64,000 nucleotides of DNA from UBA2241 sp963777895. Lineage in GTDB: Bacteria; Actinomycetota; Thermoleophilia; UBA2241. Positions 24,485 to 33,201 of the stretch are shown here, one piece after another. How positions within the stretch are numbered: position 1 is the first letter of the stretch; each line of letters opens with the position of its first letter. The stretch spans positions 310,001 through 374,000 of the forward strand of contig CAVZSF010000002.1 of NCBI GenBank assembly GCA_963777895.1, read 5' to 3'. A model generated the notes under the pieces. It saw only the letters and a list, made by a program, of their open reading frames with translations. It ran no database searches and had not been told where the DNA came from. The position numbers and the translations under genes were made by a program.

Positions 24485-25791
24485 GCCGCTCCCGGCTGCC
24501 GCGGGGCGTCACGGTCGAGGCCGTCGCCGGTCCCGCCGCGCGCGGTGGGGTGCGTGACGGCGACTGCATCGTCCGGCTCAACGGGGCGCAGCCGCAGGAC
24601 GTCCTCGACCTGGAGCTGGCGGCCGCCGACGGCACGCTCTGGCTCACCGTCCTGCGCGACGGCCGCCCTCTCGACCTGGCCCTGCGGCCGCGCCCCGGGG
24701 AATGGCACGGCATCTCGCTTGCGGGCGGGCTCGGGGACCGGACGAGGACCTGTCGCAACCGCTGCCGGTTCTGCTTCGTCGACCAGCTCCCCGCCGGGCT
24801 GAGGCCTTCCCTGTACGTCAAGGACGACGACTACCGGGGGTCCTTCCTGCACGGCTCGTTCATCACGCTGACGAATCTCTCGGAGAGCGACATCGAGCGG
24901 CTCGTCGAGCTGCGTCTTTCGCCGCTCTACGTTTCGCTGCACGCCTGGGACGATGAGGCGCGGATGGCCCTCATGGGCACGCCCGCCCGCGCCTCCCGCC
25001 AGGTCCTGGAGCGCCTTGCCGCGGCGGGGCTCGAGCTGCACCTGCAGGTGGTGCTGTGTCCCGGCTGGAACGACGGAGAGGTGCTGCACGAGACGGTGAT
25101 GCGGACGGCCGACCTCGGCGTCGCCGACCTCGGCATCGTTCCCGTGTCGCTGGCCGCCGAGGGCGATCTGCGCCGCGTCGGCCGGGCCGACGCCGAGCGC
25201 CTGCTCGACGACATCGCGACATGGCAGGCGGCGTTCATCGACCGCCTGGGACGGGCCTACGTGCACGCCGCCGACGAGCTCTTCCTGCTCGCCGGCCGTC
25301 TGCCCGCCGCGAGCGACGCGCCGCTCCAGTACGAGAACGGCATCGGGATGAGCGCCCAGCTGCTGCTGGAGGCAAGCGAGCTGGGCGACGAGAGCGTTGC
25401 GGGGAGCGCCGGGGGGCAAGAGGAACGACCTGCGCGGCAGGCTCACGCCCTGAGGCTGCTGAGCGGCGTCCTGGCCGCGCCCGTGATGCAGGCGCTGGCC
25501 GACGTGCTCGCACCCGCCGGAGTGCGCTGCCGGCCACTCGTGGTACAGAACCGGCTGTTCGGCCCGCACGTCACGGTGACGGGCTTGCTGGGCGGGGAGG
25601 AGGTGCTCGAGGCGCTGCGGCGCGAGCCGCTCGACGGTGGCGAGTGGCTGCTCGCGCCGCGCACCTTCCTGCCGGCTGCGCTGGGGCGCACCCTGGACGA
25701 CCTGACGGAGGCGGGCGTGGCGGAGGCATGCGAGGGCCGGCTGGCCGTCGGGGCCGATCTGCACGACGCCTTTGCTACACTGCCCGGATGA
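24481..25791 (+). CDS. DUF512 radical-SAM protein with PDZ-like N-terminus
   Basis: 436 residues. The first 60 or so resemble a PDZ domain (VAGPAARGGVRDGDCIVRLNG). The radical-SAM type cluster site is CRNRCRFCF (CxxxCxxC), followed by the family hallmark VDQLPAGLRPSLYVKDDDYR and SFLHGSFITLTNL. A C-terminal DUF512 domain follows. The biochemical role is unknown. The gene sits right before der in Clostridia and some anaerobic actinobacteria. GTG start overlaps ispH, and the stop overlaps der by 4 nt. Confidence 0.9.
   Translation: MSRSRLPRGVTVEAVAGPAARGGVRDGDCIVRLNGAQPQDVLDLELAAADGTLWLTVLRDGRPLDLALRPRPGEWHGISLAGGLGDRTRTCRNRCRFCFVDQLPAGLRPSLYVKDDDYRGSFLHGSFITLTNLSESDIERLVELRLSPLYVSLHAWDDEARMALMGTPARASRQVLERLAAAGLELHLQVVLCPGWNDGEVLHETVMRTADLGVADLGIVPVSLAAEGDLRRVGRADAERLLDDIATWQAAFIDRLGRAYVHAADELFLLAGRLPAASDAPLQYENGIGMSAQLLLEASELGDESVAGSAGGQEERPARQAHALRLLSGVLAAPVMQALADVLAPAGVRCRPLVVQNRLFGPHVTVTGLLGGEEVLEALRREPLDGGEWLLAPRTFLPAALGRTLDDLTEAGVAEACEGRLAVGADLHDAFATLPG
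25776..25781 (+). promoter_or_regulatory. -10 TACACT, 6 nt before der
   Basis: TACACT lies inside the end of the DUF512 gene, with exactly 6 nt to the der ATG (25788). This would allow leaderless expression of der apart from read-through coupling. No -35 is obvious. Confidence 0.5.
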
Positions 25792-27095
25792 GCGCGCCCC
25801 TGCCCACCGTCGTCGTCGTCGGGTCGCCGAACGCCGGCAAGTCCACCCTGGTGAACCGCCTCAGCGGTTCGCGCACCACGGTCGTCCACGAGACGCCCGG
25901 AGTGACACGCGACCGGAAGATCGTCGAGGTCGAATGGGCCGGACGGCGCATCGCCGTGGTCGACACGGGCGGCTACGACACGAGCGAGGTCTCGCCCTTC
26001 GCCGCGCCGATCCGCGCGCAGGTCGAGGCGGCCGTCGCCCTGGCGGACCTCGTGCTCTTCGTGGTCGACGGGCGCGCCGGGACGGTCGCCGACGACCACG
26101 AGATCGCCGCCGTGCTGCGGCGTGCGGGGGTGCCGGTCGTGCTCATCGCCAACAAGCTCGACGACCCCGCACAGAGCCCGACGCCCGACCTCTACCGGCT
26201 GGGCCTGGGCGACCCGGTGCCCGTCTCGGCGGTCCATGGCTTGGGCATCGGCGACCTCCTCGACGACCTGCTCGGGCGGCTTCCCCGCGAGGAGGCGGCC
26301 GAGGCCGGCGACGGCGACGGTGCCGAGGCCGTGCCGGTCGCCATCGTCGGCCGCCCCAACGCCGGCAAGTCCTCGCTCTTCAACGCCATCGCCGGCGAGC
26401 CTCGCGTCATCGTGAGCGAGGTGGCGGGCACGACGCGGGACGCGATCGACACCGACGTTCTCACCCCGCACGGCCACTTCCGCTTCATAGATACGGCGGG
26501 CATGCGCAAGGCGGCCAAGATCAGTGGGGTCGAGTACTACGCCTACATCCGCAGCCTGCAGAGCCTGGACCGGGCCCACGTCGCCGTGGTCGTGGTCGAC
26601 GGCACCGTGGGCCTCACCGAGCTCGACCTCCAGATCGTCGGGGAGACCACCCACCGCCACTGCGCGACCGTCCTGGCCGTGAACAAGACGGACGTGAGCG
26701 CCATCGACATCGACGAGGTGCAGGCCATCGCCCGGCGCAAGCTGCGCCAGAAGCCCCCCGTCGTGCCCGTCTCGGCCGTGACGCACGCGGGCGTGGCCCA
26801 TCTCCTCGACCTCGTCGCCTCGCTGGACACTCGCTATACTGCCCACATCGCGACGGCGGAACTGAACCGCGCGCTGGCCGCGCTGGCCGGGGAGCGTCCG
26901 CTCCCCCAGAAGCGCGGCCGCCGCCTCAAGATGTACTACATCGCGCAGTTCGGTACCTCGCCGCCGCGCTTCGCCGTCGACGTCAACGACCGCAGCCTCA
27001 TGACACGCGACTACGGCTTCTTCGTCGAGAACCGGCTGCGCGCGAGGTTCGGGCTGGAGGGAGTGCCCGTGGTCATCGACTTCAAGAGCAAATGA
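25788..27095 (+). CDS. der: Ribosome biogenesis GTPase Der (EngA)
   Basis: Double-GTPase needed for 50S assembly. Of 435 residues, domain 1 has GSPNAGKSTLVNRL, DTGGYD and NKLD; domain 2 has GRPNAGKSSLFNAI, DTAGMRKAAK and NKTD. The KH-like C-terminal domain includes LKMYYIAQFGTSPPRF. Both P-loops have NAGKS instead of the more frequent NVGKS. ATG 25788 overlaps the DUF512 stop and the stop overlaps plsY, both by 4 nt. Confidence 0.96.
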   Translation: MSAPLPTVVVVGSPNAGKSTLVNRLSGSRTTVVHETPGVTRDRKIVEVEWAGRRIAVVDTGGYDTSEVSPFAAPIRAQVEAAVALADLVLFVVDGRAGTVADDHEIAAVLRRAGVPVVLIANKLDDPAQSPTPDLYRLGLGDPVPVSAVHGLGIGDLLDDLLGRLPREEAAEAGDGDGAEAVPVAIVGRPNAGKSSLFNAIAGEPRVIVSEVAGTTRDAIDTDVLTPHGHFRFIDTAGMRKAAKISGVEYYAYIRSLQSLDRAHVAVVVVDGTVGLTELDLQIVGETTHRHCATVLAVNKTDVSAIDIDEVQAIARRKLRQKPPVVPVSAVTHAGVAHLLDLVASLDTRYTAHIATAELNRALAALAGERPLPQKRGRRLKMYYIAQFGTSPPRFAVDVNDRSLMTRDYGFFVENRLRARFGLEGVPVVIDFKSK

Positions 27096-27736
27096 GCACC
27101 CTGCAGATAGCGGTGTTCGTCCCTCTGCTGGTCGCGGCCTACCTCCTCGGCAGCATCCCGTTCGGACTGGTCATCGGCAAGCTCTTCTTCGACATCGACA
27201 TCCGCGAGCACGGTTCAGGGAACGTGGGGACGACGAACGCCTTCCGCGTGCTCGGCAAGAAGGCGGGCATCGCGGTGCTCGTGTGCGACATGCTGAAGGG
27301 CTACGTCCCGGCCCTCGTCGCGAGCCTCATCTTCGGCCCCTGGGCGACCATCTTCATCGCCTCCGCGCCGGTGGCGGGTCACATGTATTCGATCTTCCTG
27401 CGTGGCTCCGGGGGCAAAGGTATCGCGACGGGCAGCGCGGTCGCCCTTGCCCTGGCGCCCGTCATCTATGTGGTCGCGCTCGCCGTCTGGATCGCCGTGC
27501 TTCTCGGGACGCGCATCGTGAGCCTCGCCTCGCTTGCGGCGGCGCTCGTTCTCGCCGTCCTCACGTTCGTGATGGACGAGCCGCTCCCGTATCAGATCGC
27601 CGTCGTGCTGGTGCTTGTGCTCGTCATCTGGGCGCACCGCTCCAACATCCGCCGGCTCTTCCTGGGATGTGAGCCCAGGGTCACCTTCCCGTGGAACAGG
27701 CGTGGCGTGACCGCCCATCCAGACCGGGCGCCCTGA
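27092..27736 (+). CDS. plsY: Acyl phosphate:glycerol-3-phosphate acyltransferase
   Basis: Membrane enzyme that transfers acyl groups from acyl-phosphate to glycerol-3-phosphate, the first step in phospholipid synthesis. The 214 residues hold several membrane segments and the three motifs YLLGSIPFGLVIGK, GSGNVGTTNAFRVLG and GHMYSIFLRGSGGKGIAT. It overlaps der by 4 nt and is followed 1 nt later by gpsA, which supplies its substrate. Confidence 0.95.
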   Translation: MSTLQIAVFVPLLVAAYLLGSIPFGLVIGKLFFDIDIREHGSGNVGTTNAFRVLGKKAGIAVLVCDMLKGYVPALVASLIFGPWATIFIASAPVAGHMYSIFLRGSGGKGIATGSAVALALAPVIYVVALAVWIAVLLGTRIVSLASLAAALVLAVLTFVMDEPLPYQIAVVLVLVLVIWAHRSNIRRLFLGCEPRVTFPWNRRGVTAHPDRAP

Positions 27737-27737
27737 C

Positions 27738-28724
27738 GTGGACGTCACGGTCATCGGATCCGGCAGCTGGGGCAGCGCCTTCTCGCGGCACGTCTCGCGC
27801 CAGGGGCATCGCGTGCAGGTGCTCACGCTGACGCGTGAGGAGGCCGGCGAGCTGTCCCGGCGGCGCGAGAACCCGCACTTCCTGCCTGGCGTGCGCCTCC
27901 CCGACGACCTCGCCTTCGTGGCGATGGAGGACGCCGACTTGAGTGAGTCGGAGCTCGTCATCTACGCCGTGCCCACGCAGGCGATGCGCGAGGTGGCACG
28001 CTGGGCGGCGCCCCGGCGGCGGCCGGACAGCCTGCAGCTCTCGCTCGCGAAGGGCTACGAGCTGCACACGGTGGAACGGCCGACACAGATCATCGTCGAC
28101 GAGACCGGGGCGGCGGCCGTCGCCGCGCTCTCGGGACCGAACCATGCCGAGGAGGTGGGCCGCGATATGCCCTCGGCCTCCGTGGTGGCGTGCGAGGACG
28201 AGCGCGTCGCCCTGAGGTTGCAGGAGGCCCTGTCGGGCGACACCTTCCGGATCTACACGAATGATGACGTGATCGGAGTGGAGTTCTGCGGGGCGGTGAA
28301 GAACCCCATCGCCTTGGCGGTCGGCATGTCGGACGGCCTCGGCTTCGGCGACAACTCGCGCGCCGCGCTCATGACGCGCAGCCTTGTGGAGGCCACCCGT
28401 CTCGGGCTGGCGCTCGGCGCCAGTTTCGAGACGTTCACGGGGCTCGCCGGCATCGGCGACCTCATCGCGACGTGCACGTCGCGCCACAGTCGCAACCGGC
28501 GCGCTGGCGAGTTGCTCGCCCAGGGTGCGACCCCGGCCGAGGTCCAGGAGATGGTGGGCCAGGTCGTGGAGGGCATCCCGACGACGTACGCCCTTCACGA
28601 CCTGGCCGCCCGCCTTGGCATCGAGCTGCCCGTCACCGAGAACGTCTACCAGGTGCTCGAGGGGGCGCGATCGCCTGCCGCCACCGTCGGCGACCTGATG
28701 GGGCGCGTGCCGAAGCGCGAGTAG
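27738..28724 (+). CDS. gpsA: Glycerol-3-phosphate dehydrogenase [NAD(P)+]
   Basis: Reduces dihydroxyacetone phosphate to sn-glycerol-3-phosphate for lipid synthesis. The 328 residues begin with the Rossmann motif VIGSGSWGSAF, then LAKGYE, LSGPNHAEEV, the catalytic lysine in FCGAVKNPIALAVGM, and GFGDNSRAAL. GTG start 1 nt after plsY. Last gene of the aroH-gpsA run; a 206-nt gap with the metK promoter and leader follows. Confidence 0.95.
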   Translation: MDVTVIGSGSWGSAFSRHVSRQGHRVQVLTLTREEAGELSRRRENPHFLPGVRLPDDLAFVAMEDADLSESELVIYAVPTQAMREVARWAAPRRRPDSLQLSLAKGYELHTVERPTQIIVDETGAAAVAALSGPNHAEEVGRDMPSASVVACEDERVALRLQEALSGDTFRIYTNDDVIGVEFCGAVKNPIALAVGMSDGLGFGDNSRAALMTRSLVEATRLGLALGASFETFTGLAGIGDLIATCTSRHSRNRRAGELLAQGATPAEVQEMVGQVVEGIPTTYALHDLAARLGIELPVTENVYQVLEGARSPAATVGDLMGRVPKRE

Positions 28725-28777
28725 GCGCAGCCGCCTGCTCCAAACGGCCTCCGTCGCAAGTGCACCGGCCGCGGTCT

Positions 28778-28807
28778 TTGCCGTCCGTCGTCGCGGTCTG
28801 GTAGACT
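28778..28807 (+). promoter_or_regulatory. metK promoter
   Basis: -35 TTGCCG (28778-28783), an 18-nt spacer and -10 TAGACT (28802-28807). The start of transcription would be near 28814, leaving a leader of about 117 nt before the metK GTG. Confidence 0.6.
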
Positions 28808-28837
28808 GCCGCCCGCTGCATGGACGCGTCGTTTCGT

Positions 28838-28926
28838 GGCGCCCGTGCGCGGGGCTCGCACGGAGCCCGTCAAATCACGACATCCCAGGGCGCCGTCCTC
28901 ACCTGCCCGGCGTCCGTGTGAGGAGG
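28838..28926 (+). promoter_or_regulatory. Structured metK leader (riboswitch-like)
   Basis: Four pairings are visible. CCGTGCG (28843-28849) pairs with CGCACGG (28857-28863). GGGCT (28852-28856) can pair with AGCCC (28864-28868) instead. GGCGCCC (28838-28844) pairs with GGGCGCC (28888-28894), closing the region. TCCTCAC (28896-28902) pairs with GTGAGGA (28918-28924), which covers part of the metK ribosome site AGGAGG (28921-28926). This is the layout of a translation-controlling leader. It does not show the conserved cores of SAM-I/IV, SAM-II, SMK or SAM-VI that I know. Function is inferred. Confidence 0.5.
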
Positions 28927-28930
28927 TACG

Positions 28931-30148
28931 GTGAGCATCAGCGACTATTTGTTCACGTCCGAGTCGGTCACCGAGGGTCACCCCGACAAGCTGGCCGACC
29001 AGATCTCCGACGCGATCCTCGACGCGCTGATCGGCGACGACCCCTACGCCCGTGTCGCCTGCGAGACGCTCGTCAACACGGGTTTCGCACTGATCGCCGG
29101 CGAGATTACCACGCAGACCTACGTAGACATCCCCAAGATCGTGCGCGAGACGGTCAAGAACGTGGGCTACACCGAGGCCCGCTACGGCTTCGACTGGGAG
29201 ACCTGCGGCGTCCAGGTGGCCATCGACGAGCAGTCGCCCGACATCAGCCAGGGTGTGACGCAGTCGCTCGAGGTGCGCACCGACGTGAACGACGACGACG
29301 CTCTCGACCTGCAGGGCGCCGGCGACCAGGGCATGATGTTCGGCTTCGCCTGCACGGAGACGCGCGAGCTGATGCCGCTGCCGATCTCGCTCGCCCACCA
29401 GCTCGCCAAGCGTCTCGCCGACGTGCGCAGGGCGGAGATCCTTCCGTACCTTCGCCCCGACGGCAAGTCGCAGGTGACGGTGCGCTACGAGAACGGGCAG
29501 CCGGCCGAGATCATCAAGGTCGTGCTCGCGGCGCAGCACTCCGACAAGGCCGACCTGCAGAGCATCATCCGCCCCGACCTCATCGAGCACGTCGTCGAGC
29601 CGATCCTCCCGAAGCACCTCTACGACGCGGCGCGCATCGAGGACCTCGTGGTCGTGAACGCGACCGGCAGGTTCGTGGTCGGCGGCCCGATGGGCGACGC
29701 CGGCCTCACGGGCCGCAAGATCATCGTCGACACCTACGGCGGCGCCGCCCGCCACGGCGGCGGCGCCTTCTCGGGCAAGGATCCGAGCAAGGTCGACCGC
29801 TCGGGCGCCTATGCGGCGCGCTACGTGGCAAAGAACGTCGTGGCGGCAGGGCTGGCGGAGCGCTGTGAGCTGCAGATCGCCTACGCGATCGGCGTGGCGC
29901 ACCCCGTCTCCCTGCTGGTCGACTGCCAGGGCACCGAGAAGGTCGACGCCAAGGTGATCGAGGGCCTCATCCGGGAGCACTTCGACCTGCGGCCCGCGGC
30001 CATCATCCGCGACCTCGATCTGCGCCGGCCGATCTACCGGAAGACGGCGGCGTACGGTCACTTCGGGCGCAGCGACCACGACTTCACCTGGGAGCGCACC
30101 GACAAGGCCGAGGCGCTGCGTGCGGCGGCCGGCCTGCCGCCCGCCTGA
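28931..30148 (+). CDS. metK: S-adenosylmethionine synthetase
   Basis: Makes SAM from methionine and ATP. The 405 residues contain FTSESVTEGHPDKLADQISD, the GAGDQGMMFG nucleotide loop, GRFVVGGPMGDAGLTGRKI, and the P-loop-like GGGAFSGKDPSKVDRSGAY. GTG 28931 follows AGGAGG by 4 nt. It is separated from gpsA by its own promoter and a structured leader; a palindromic-arm hairpin (30166-30185) stands before priA. Confidence 0.97.
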   Translation: MSISDYLFTSESVTEGHPDKLADQISDAILDALIGDDPYARVACETLVNTGFALIAGEITTQTYVDIPKIVRETVKNVGYTEARYGFDWETCGVQVAIDEQSPDISQGVTQSLEVRTDVNDDDALDLQGAGDQGMMFGFACTETRELMPLPISLAHQLAKRLADVRRAEILPYLRPDGKSQVTVRYENGQPAEIIKVVLAAQHSDKADLQSIIRPDLIEHVVEPILPKHLYDAARIEDLVVVNATGRFVVGGPMGDAGLTGRKIIVDTYGGAARHGGGAFSGKDPSKVDRSGAYAARYVAKNVVAAGLAERCELQIAYAIGVAHPVSLLVDCQGTEKVDAKVIEGLIREHFDLRPAAIIRDLDLRRPIYRKTAAYGHFGRSDHDFTWERTDKAEALRAAAGLPPA

Positions 30149-30165
30149 GGCAGGGTCACGCGACG

Positions 30166-30185
30166 GCGGCCGCCGATGCGGCCGC
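30166..30185 (+). terminator. Hairpin between metK and priA
   Basis: GCGGCCGC (30166-30173) and the same self-complementary octamer (30178-30185) pair around CGAT. No T-run follows, so it is a weak terminator candidate. Confidence 0.4.
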
Positions 30186-30219
30186 GTGAAAGCCGAGGCG
30201 CCATGAGGGCAGCGGTGAC

Positions 30220-32604
30220 GTGAGCGTCGCAGCCGTCTTCCCGCTCGTGCGCACGCGTGCCTTCGCCGCGCCCTTCGACTACGAGGCGCCCGCGGCACTG
30301 GCCGGCAGGCTCCGCGCGGGCGCGCTCGTCGCCGTGCCGCTCGGCTCGCAGACCGTCATCGGCGTCGTCCTCCAGGTGCGCGGGGAAAGCCGTCACGAGG
30401 GGACGTTGCGCCCCCTGCGCGACGTGCTCGACGTCCCGCCCGTGCCGGTGGAGCTGCTCGACCTCGCCGAGCAGGTGCGCCGGCACTACCTGACGTCACT
30501 TTCGGCCGCGCTCGCCCTGGTCACGCCGCCCACGGGCGCGCTGCGGGTCGAGCGCCGCTATGCCCTGACCGATGGGGGGCGGGCGGCCGTCGAGGCCGGC
30601 GAGCGCGAGCTCGCCGGCCTCGACGGCCTCAAGGTCCCGGCCGGCACAGTGGCGCGCGCAGCCGAGCGCTATCGCCGCAAGGGCTGGCTGCGGCTCGCCT
30701 ACCGGGTGCGCCTGGTCGGCGCCCAGCGCGCCGCTCGCCCGCTCGTCCGCGGCGCTGCGACGCCGACCCGGCTGGGAGCGCGCCAGCGCGCCGTGCTCGA
30801 GGCGCTGGAACGCGTTGGCAGCCTGGACGAGCGCTCGCTGCGGGCGGCCACCGGGATCGGGCTTTCCGGGTTGCGTCGTCTTCTCGAGGCGGGCGCCGTG
30901 GTCGAGACCGAGCCGGAGCTGCCGGTGTCTGCGCCGGAGGGCGTCCCGCTCCCGGGGGTGGCTCAGGCCGCGCTGGCGCAGGCGGGGCGCGCCGCCTCCT
31001 GCGCCGTGCTTGCCGACGTCCCCGGCCTGCTGCCTGAGCAGCACGCCGCCCTGAACACGATCCTGTGCGAGACGCGTCCCGGCGACGAGGTCCTCGTGCA
31101 CGGCGTCACCGGCAGCGGCAAGACCGAGGTGTACCTCCAGGCCGTCGCCGCGACGCTGGACGCGGGCCGCTCGGCGCTCCTGCTCGTGCCCGAGATCGCC
31201 CTCACCGGCCAGACGGTCGCGCGCGTCCGCCGGCGCTTCGAGTCGGAGCCGGTCGCCGTCCTCCATTCCGGGCTCTCGGCGGGCGACCGTCTCCTGGCGT
31301 ACCGTGACATCGCGGCCGGCCGGGTGCGCCTGGTCGTCGGCGCCCGCTCCGCCGTGTTCGCGCCGCTGCGCGACCTCGGGCTGATCGTCGTCGACGAGGA
31401 GCACGACACCTCCTACAAGCAGGCGAACGAACCGCACTACGACGCCCGCACAGTGGCGCGCTGGCGCGCGCAACAGACGGGCGCCGTCCTCGTGGCTGGC
31501 TCGGCGACGCCGAGTGTCGAGACATACGCCACCGTCCCCCTCCACGTCGACCTGAGGAGCAGGGTGGACGGCTCTCCGCCGCCGCCGCTCGAGGTCGTCG
31601 ACCTGCGCGACGTCCACGACGTGTTCTCGCCACAGCTTGCGGCCGCCCTGACCGAGACCGTCGACGCAGGCCAGAAGGCGATCCTCTTCCACAACCGGCG
31701 CGGGTATGCCGGCTCTCTGGCGTGCGGCCATTGCGGCCAGGTGTGGGAGTGCCCGCGCTGCGACGTGAGCCTCACGCTGTTCGGCGGGGGGCGCGGCCTG
31801 CGCTGCCGCACCTGTGGCCACGCCGAGGAGGTGCCGACCGTGTGCCCATCGTGCGGCAGCCTGGACGTCGCCCGGCACGGCTTCGGCACCGAGCGCGTCG
31901 AGCGCGAGGTGCGGGGTCTGCTGCCGGGCGTCGAGCTCTTGCGCCTGGACTCGGACGTCGCCGCGTCCTACGCACGCCTGCAGCGCGTGCTCGACCGCTT
32001 CGCCCAGCCCGGTCCCAAGGTGCTGGTCGGCACCCAGATGATCGCCAAGGGTCACCACTTCCCCGAGGTCACGCTCGTGGGCGTCGTCGACGCCGACGTC
32101 GTGCTGCACTTCCCCGACTTCCGCGCCGAGGAGCGTACCTTCGCGATGCTCGTGCAGGTGGGCGGCCGGAGCGGCCGCGGCGCGAGTCCGGGCAGGGTGA
32201 TCGTCCAGACCCTGAGCCCGGACGCTCGTCCGATCGTGCTGGCCGCGGGTGGCGAGGACGAACGCTTCTATGCCGACGAGGTGGATCGCCGCAAGGAGCT
32301 GGGCTATCCGCCGGCGACGCACCTCGTCGGCCTCGAGCTTTCTTCGCCCTCCGCCGACAAGGCCCAGAAGGCGGCGGCCTACACGGCCGAGCGGCTCGGC
32401 CCACGCCTGAGCGCGGGCGAGCAGCTGCTCGGCCCAGGGCCGCTCGTCCGCGAGCGTTCCCGCTACCAGGCTCGTCTGCTGATTAAGACGCCGGCTTTGG
32501 GGAACACCCTCGATGTGCTGCGGCCGTGGGTCGACCACTTCCGCCCGCGCTTCGCCCAGCGGGGTGCGCGACTCGTGGTCGATGTCGAGCCGCAGTGGCT
32601 GTGA
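30220..32604 (+). CDS. priA: Primosomal helicase PriA
   Basis: Restarts collapsed replication forks by loading the helicase. The 794 residues have an N-terminal DNA-binding region, Walker A HGVTGSGKTEVYLQ, the DEEH box in IVVDEEHDTSYKQ, and GSATPS. The zinc sites are CGHCGQVWECPRC and CRTCGHAEEVPTVCPSCGS, followed by GTQMIAKGHHFPEV. Many Actinomycetia have a PriA without helicase motifs; here they are intact, a taxonomic hint. GTG start. def follows after 26 nt. Confidence 0.95.
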   Translation: MSVAAVFPLVRTRAFAAPFDYEAPAALAGRLRAGALVAVPLGSQTVIGVVLQVRGESRHEGTLRPLRDVLDVPPVPVELLDLAEQVRRHYLTSLSAALALVTPPTGALRVERRYALTDGGRAAVEAGERELAGLDGLKVPAGTVARAAERYRRKGWLRLAYRVRLVGAQRAARPLVRGAATPTRLGARQRAVLEALERVGSLDERSLRAATGIGLSGLRRLLEAGAVVETEPELPVSAPEGVPLPGVAQAALAQAGRAASCAVLADVPGLLPEQHAALNTILCETRPGDEVLVHGVTGSGKTEVYLQAVAATLDAGRSALLLVPEIALTGQTVARVRRRFESEPVAVLHSGLSAGDRLLAYRDIAAGRVRLVVGARSAVFAPLRDLGLIVVDEEHDTSYKQANEPHYDARTVARWRAQQTGAVLVAGSATPSVETYATVPLHVDLRSRVDGSPPPPLEVVDLRDVHDVFSPQLAAALTETVDAGQKAILFHNRRGYAGSLACGHCGQVWECPRCDVSLTLFGGGRGLRCRTCGHAEEVPTVCPSCGSLDVARHGFGTERVEREVRGLLPGVELLRLDSDVAASYARLQRVLDRFAQPGPKVLVGTQMIAKGHHFPEVTLVGVVDADVVLHFPDFRAEERTFAMLVQVGGRSGRGASPGRVIVQTLSPDARPIVLAAGGEDERFYADEVDRRKELGYPPATHLVGLELSSPSADKAQKAAAYTAERLGPRLSAGEQLLGPGPLVRERSRYQARLLIKTPALGNTLDVLRPWVDHFRPRFAQRGARLVVDVEPQWL

Positions 32605-32618
32605 CCAGAAAGCGACGG

Positions 32619-32624
32619 TACCAT
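32619..32624 (+). promoter_or_regulatory. -10 TACCAT, 6 nt before def
   Basis: TACCAT is exactly 6 nt before the def ATG (32631). There is no ribosome site, so a leaderless mRNA is likely. Confidence 0.5.
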
Positions 32625-32630
32625 TGACCC

Positions 32631-33194
32631 ATGGCCGACCAGACGACAGTACGTGACCAGGAAGAGACCCGCCGGCAGCGCGAGGCGCGCCGTGAGATCC
32701 GCGTGATCGGCGACCCCGTGTTGCGCGAGCGTGCCCGCGAGGTCGCGACCTTCGACCGCAGCCTGCGCAAGCTGGCCAAGCGGATGATCCGCATCATGCA
32801 CGACGCCCCCGGCGTCGGGCTCGCGGCGCCCCAGGTGGGCGTGCTCGAGCGTCTGCTGGTGTACGACGTCGAAGACGAGCCGAAGGTGCTCGTCAATCCG
32901 GTGGTCGAGCCCGCCTCGGACGAGCGCCGACTGGGCGATGAAGGCTGCCTCAGCGTACCCGGCGTGTCCCTGCCGGTGGAACGCGCGGTACGTATCCACG
33001 TGACCGGCCAGGACGTGAGCGGGAACGCCGTGGACTTCGTCGCCGAGGACCTCGAGGCCCGTGTGATCCAGCACGAGCTCGACCACCTTAATGGCGTCCT
33101 CATCGTCGACCGTACGACCCGTGAGGCGCGGGCCGAGGCGCTGCGCGCGCTGCGCGAGGATGCCTCGTTGACTGTCACCGGCGGCGGGCTCTAA
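32631..33194 (+). CDS. def: Peptide deformylase
   Basis: Removes the formyl group from nascent N-terminal methionine; metal-dependent. The 187 residues include all three motifs: GVGLAAPQVG, EGCLSVPG (metal-ligand Cys) and QHELDHLNG (two His ligands and Glu). A charged stretch of about 20 residues precedes the fold. fmt, the opposing formyltransferase, follows after 7 nt. Confidence 0.96.
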   Translation: MADQTTVRDQEETRRQREARREIRVIGDPVLRERAREVATFDRSLRKLAKRMIRIMHDAPGVGLAAPQVGVLERLLVYDVEDEPKVLVNPVVEPASDERRLGDEGCLSVPGVSLPVERAVRIHVTGQDVSGNAVDFVAEDLEARVIQHELDHLNGVLIVDRTTREARAEALRALREDASLTVTGGGL

Positions 33195-33201
33195 GCGCGC
33201 G

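Noticed and set aside
28820..28921. 33-codon upstream frame in the metK leader ending at the ribosome site
   Set aside because: Such a frame is expected by chance at this GC content and its codons show no protein-like pattern. Kept only as a possible alternative to the RNA-switch idea.
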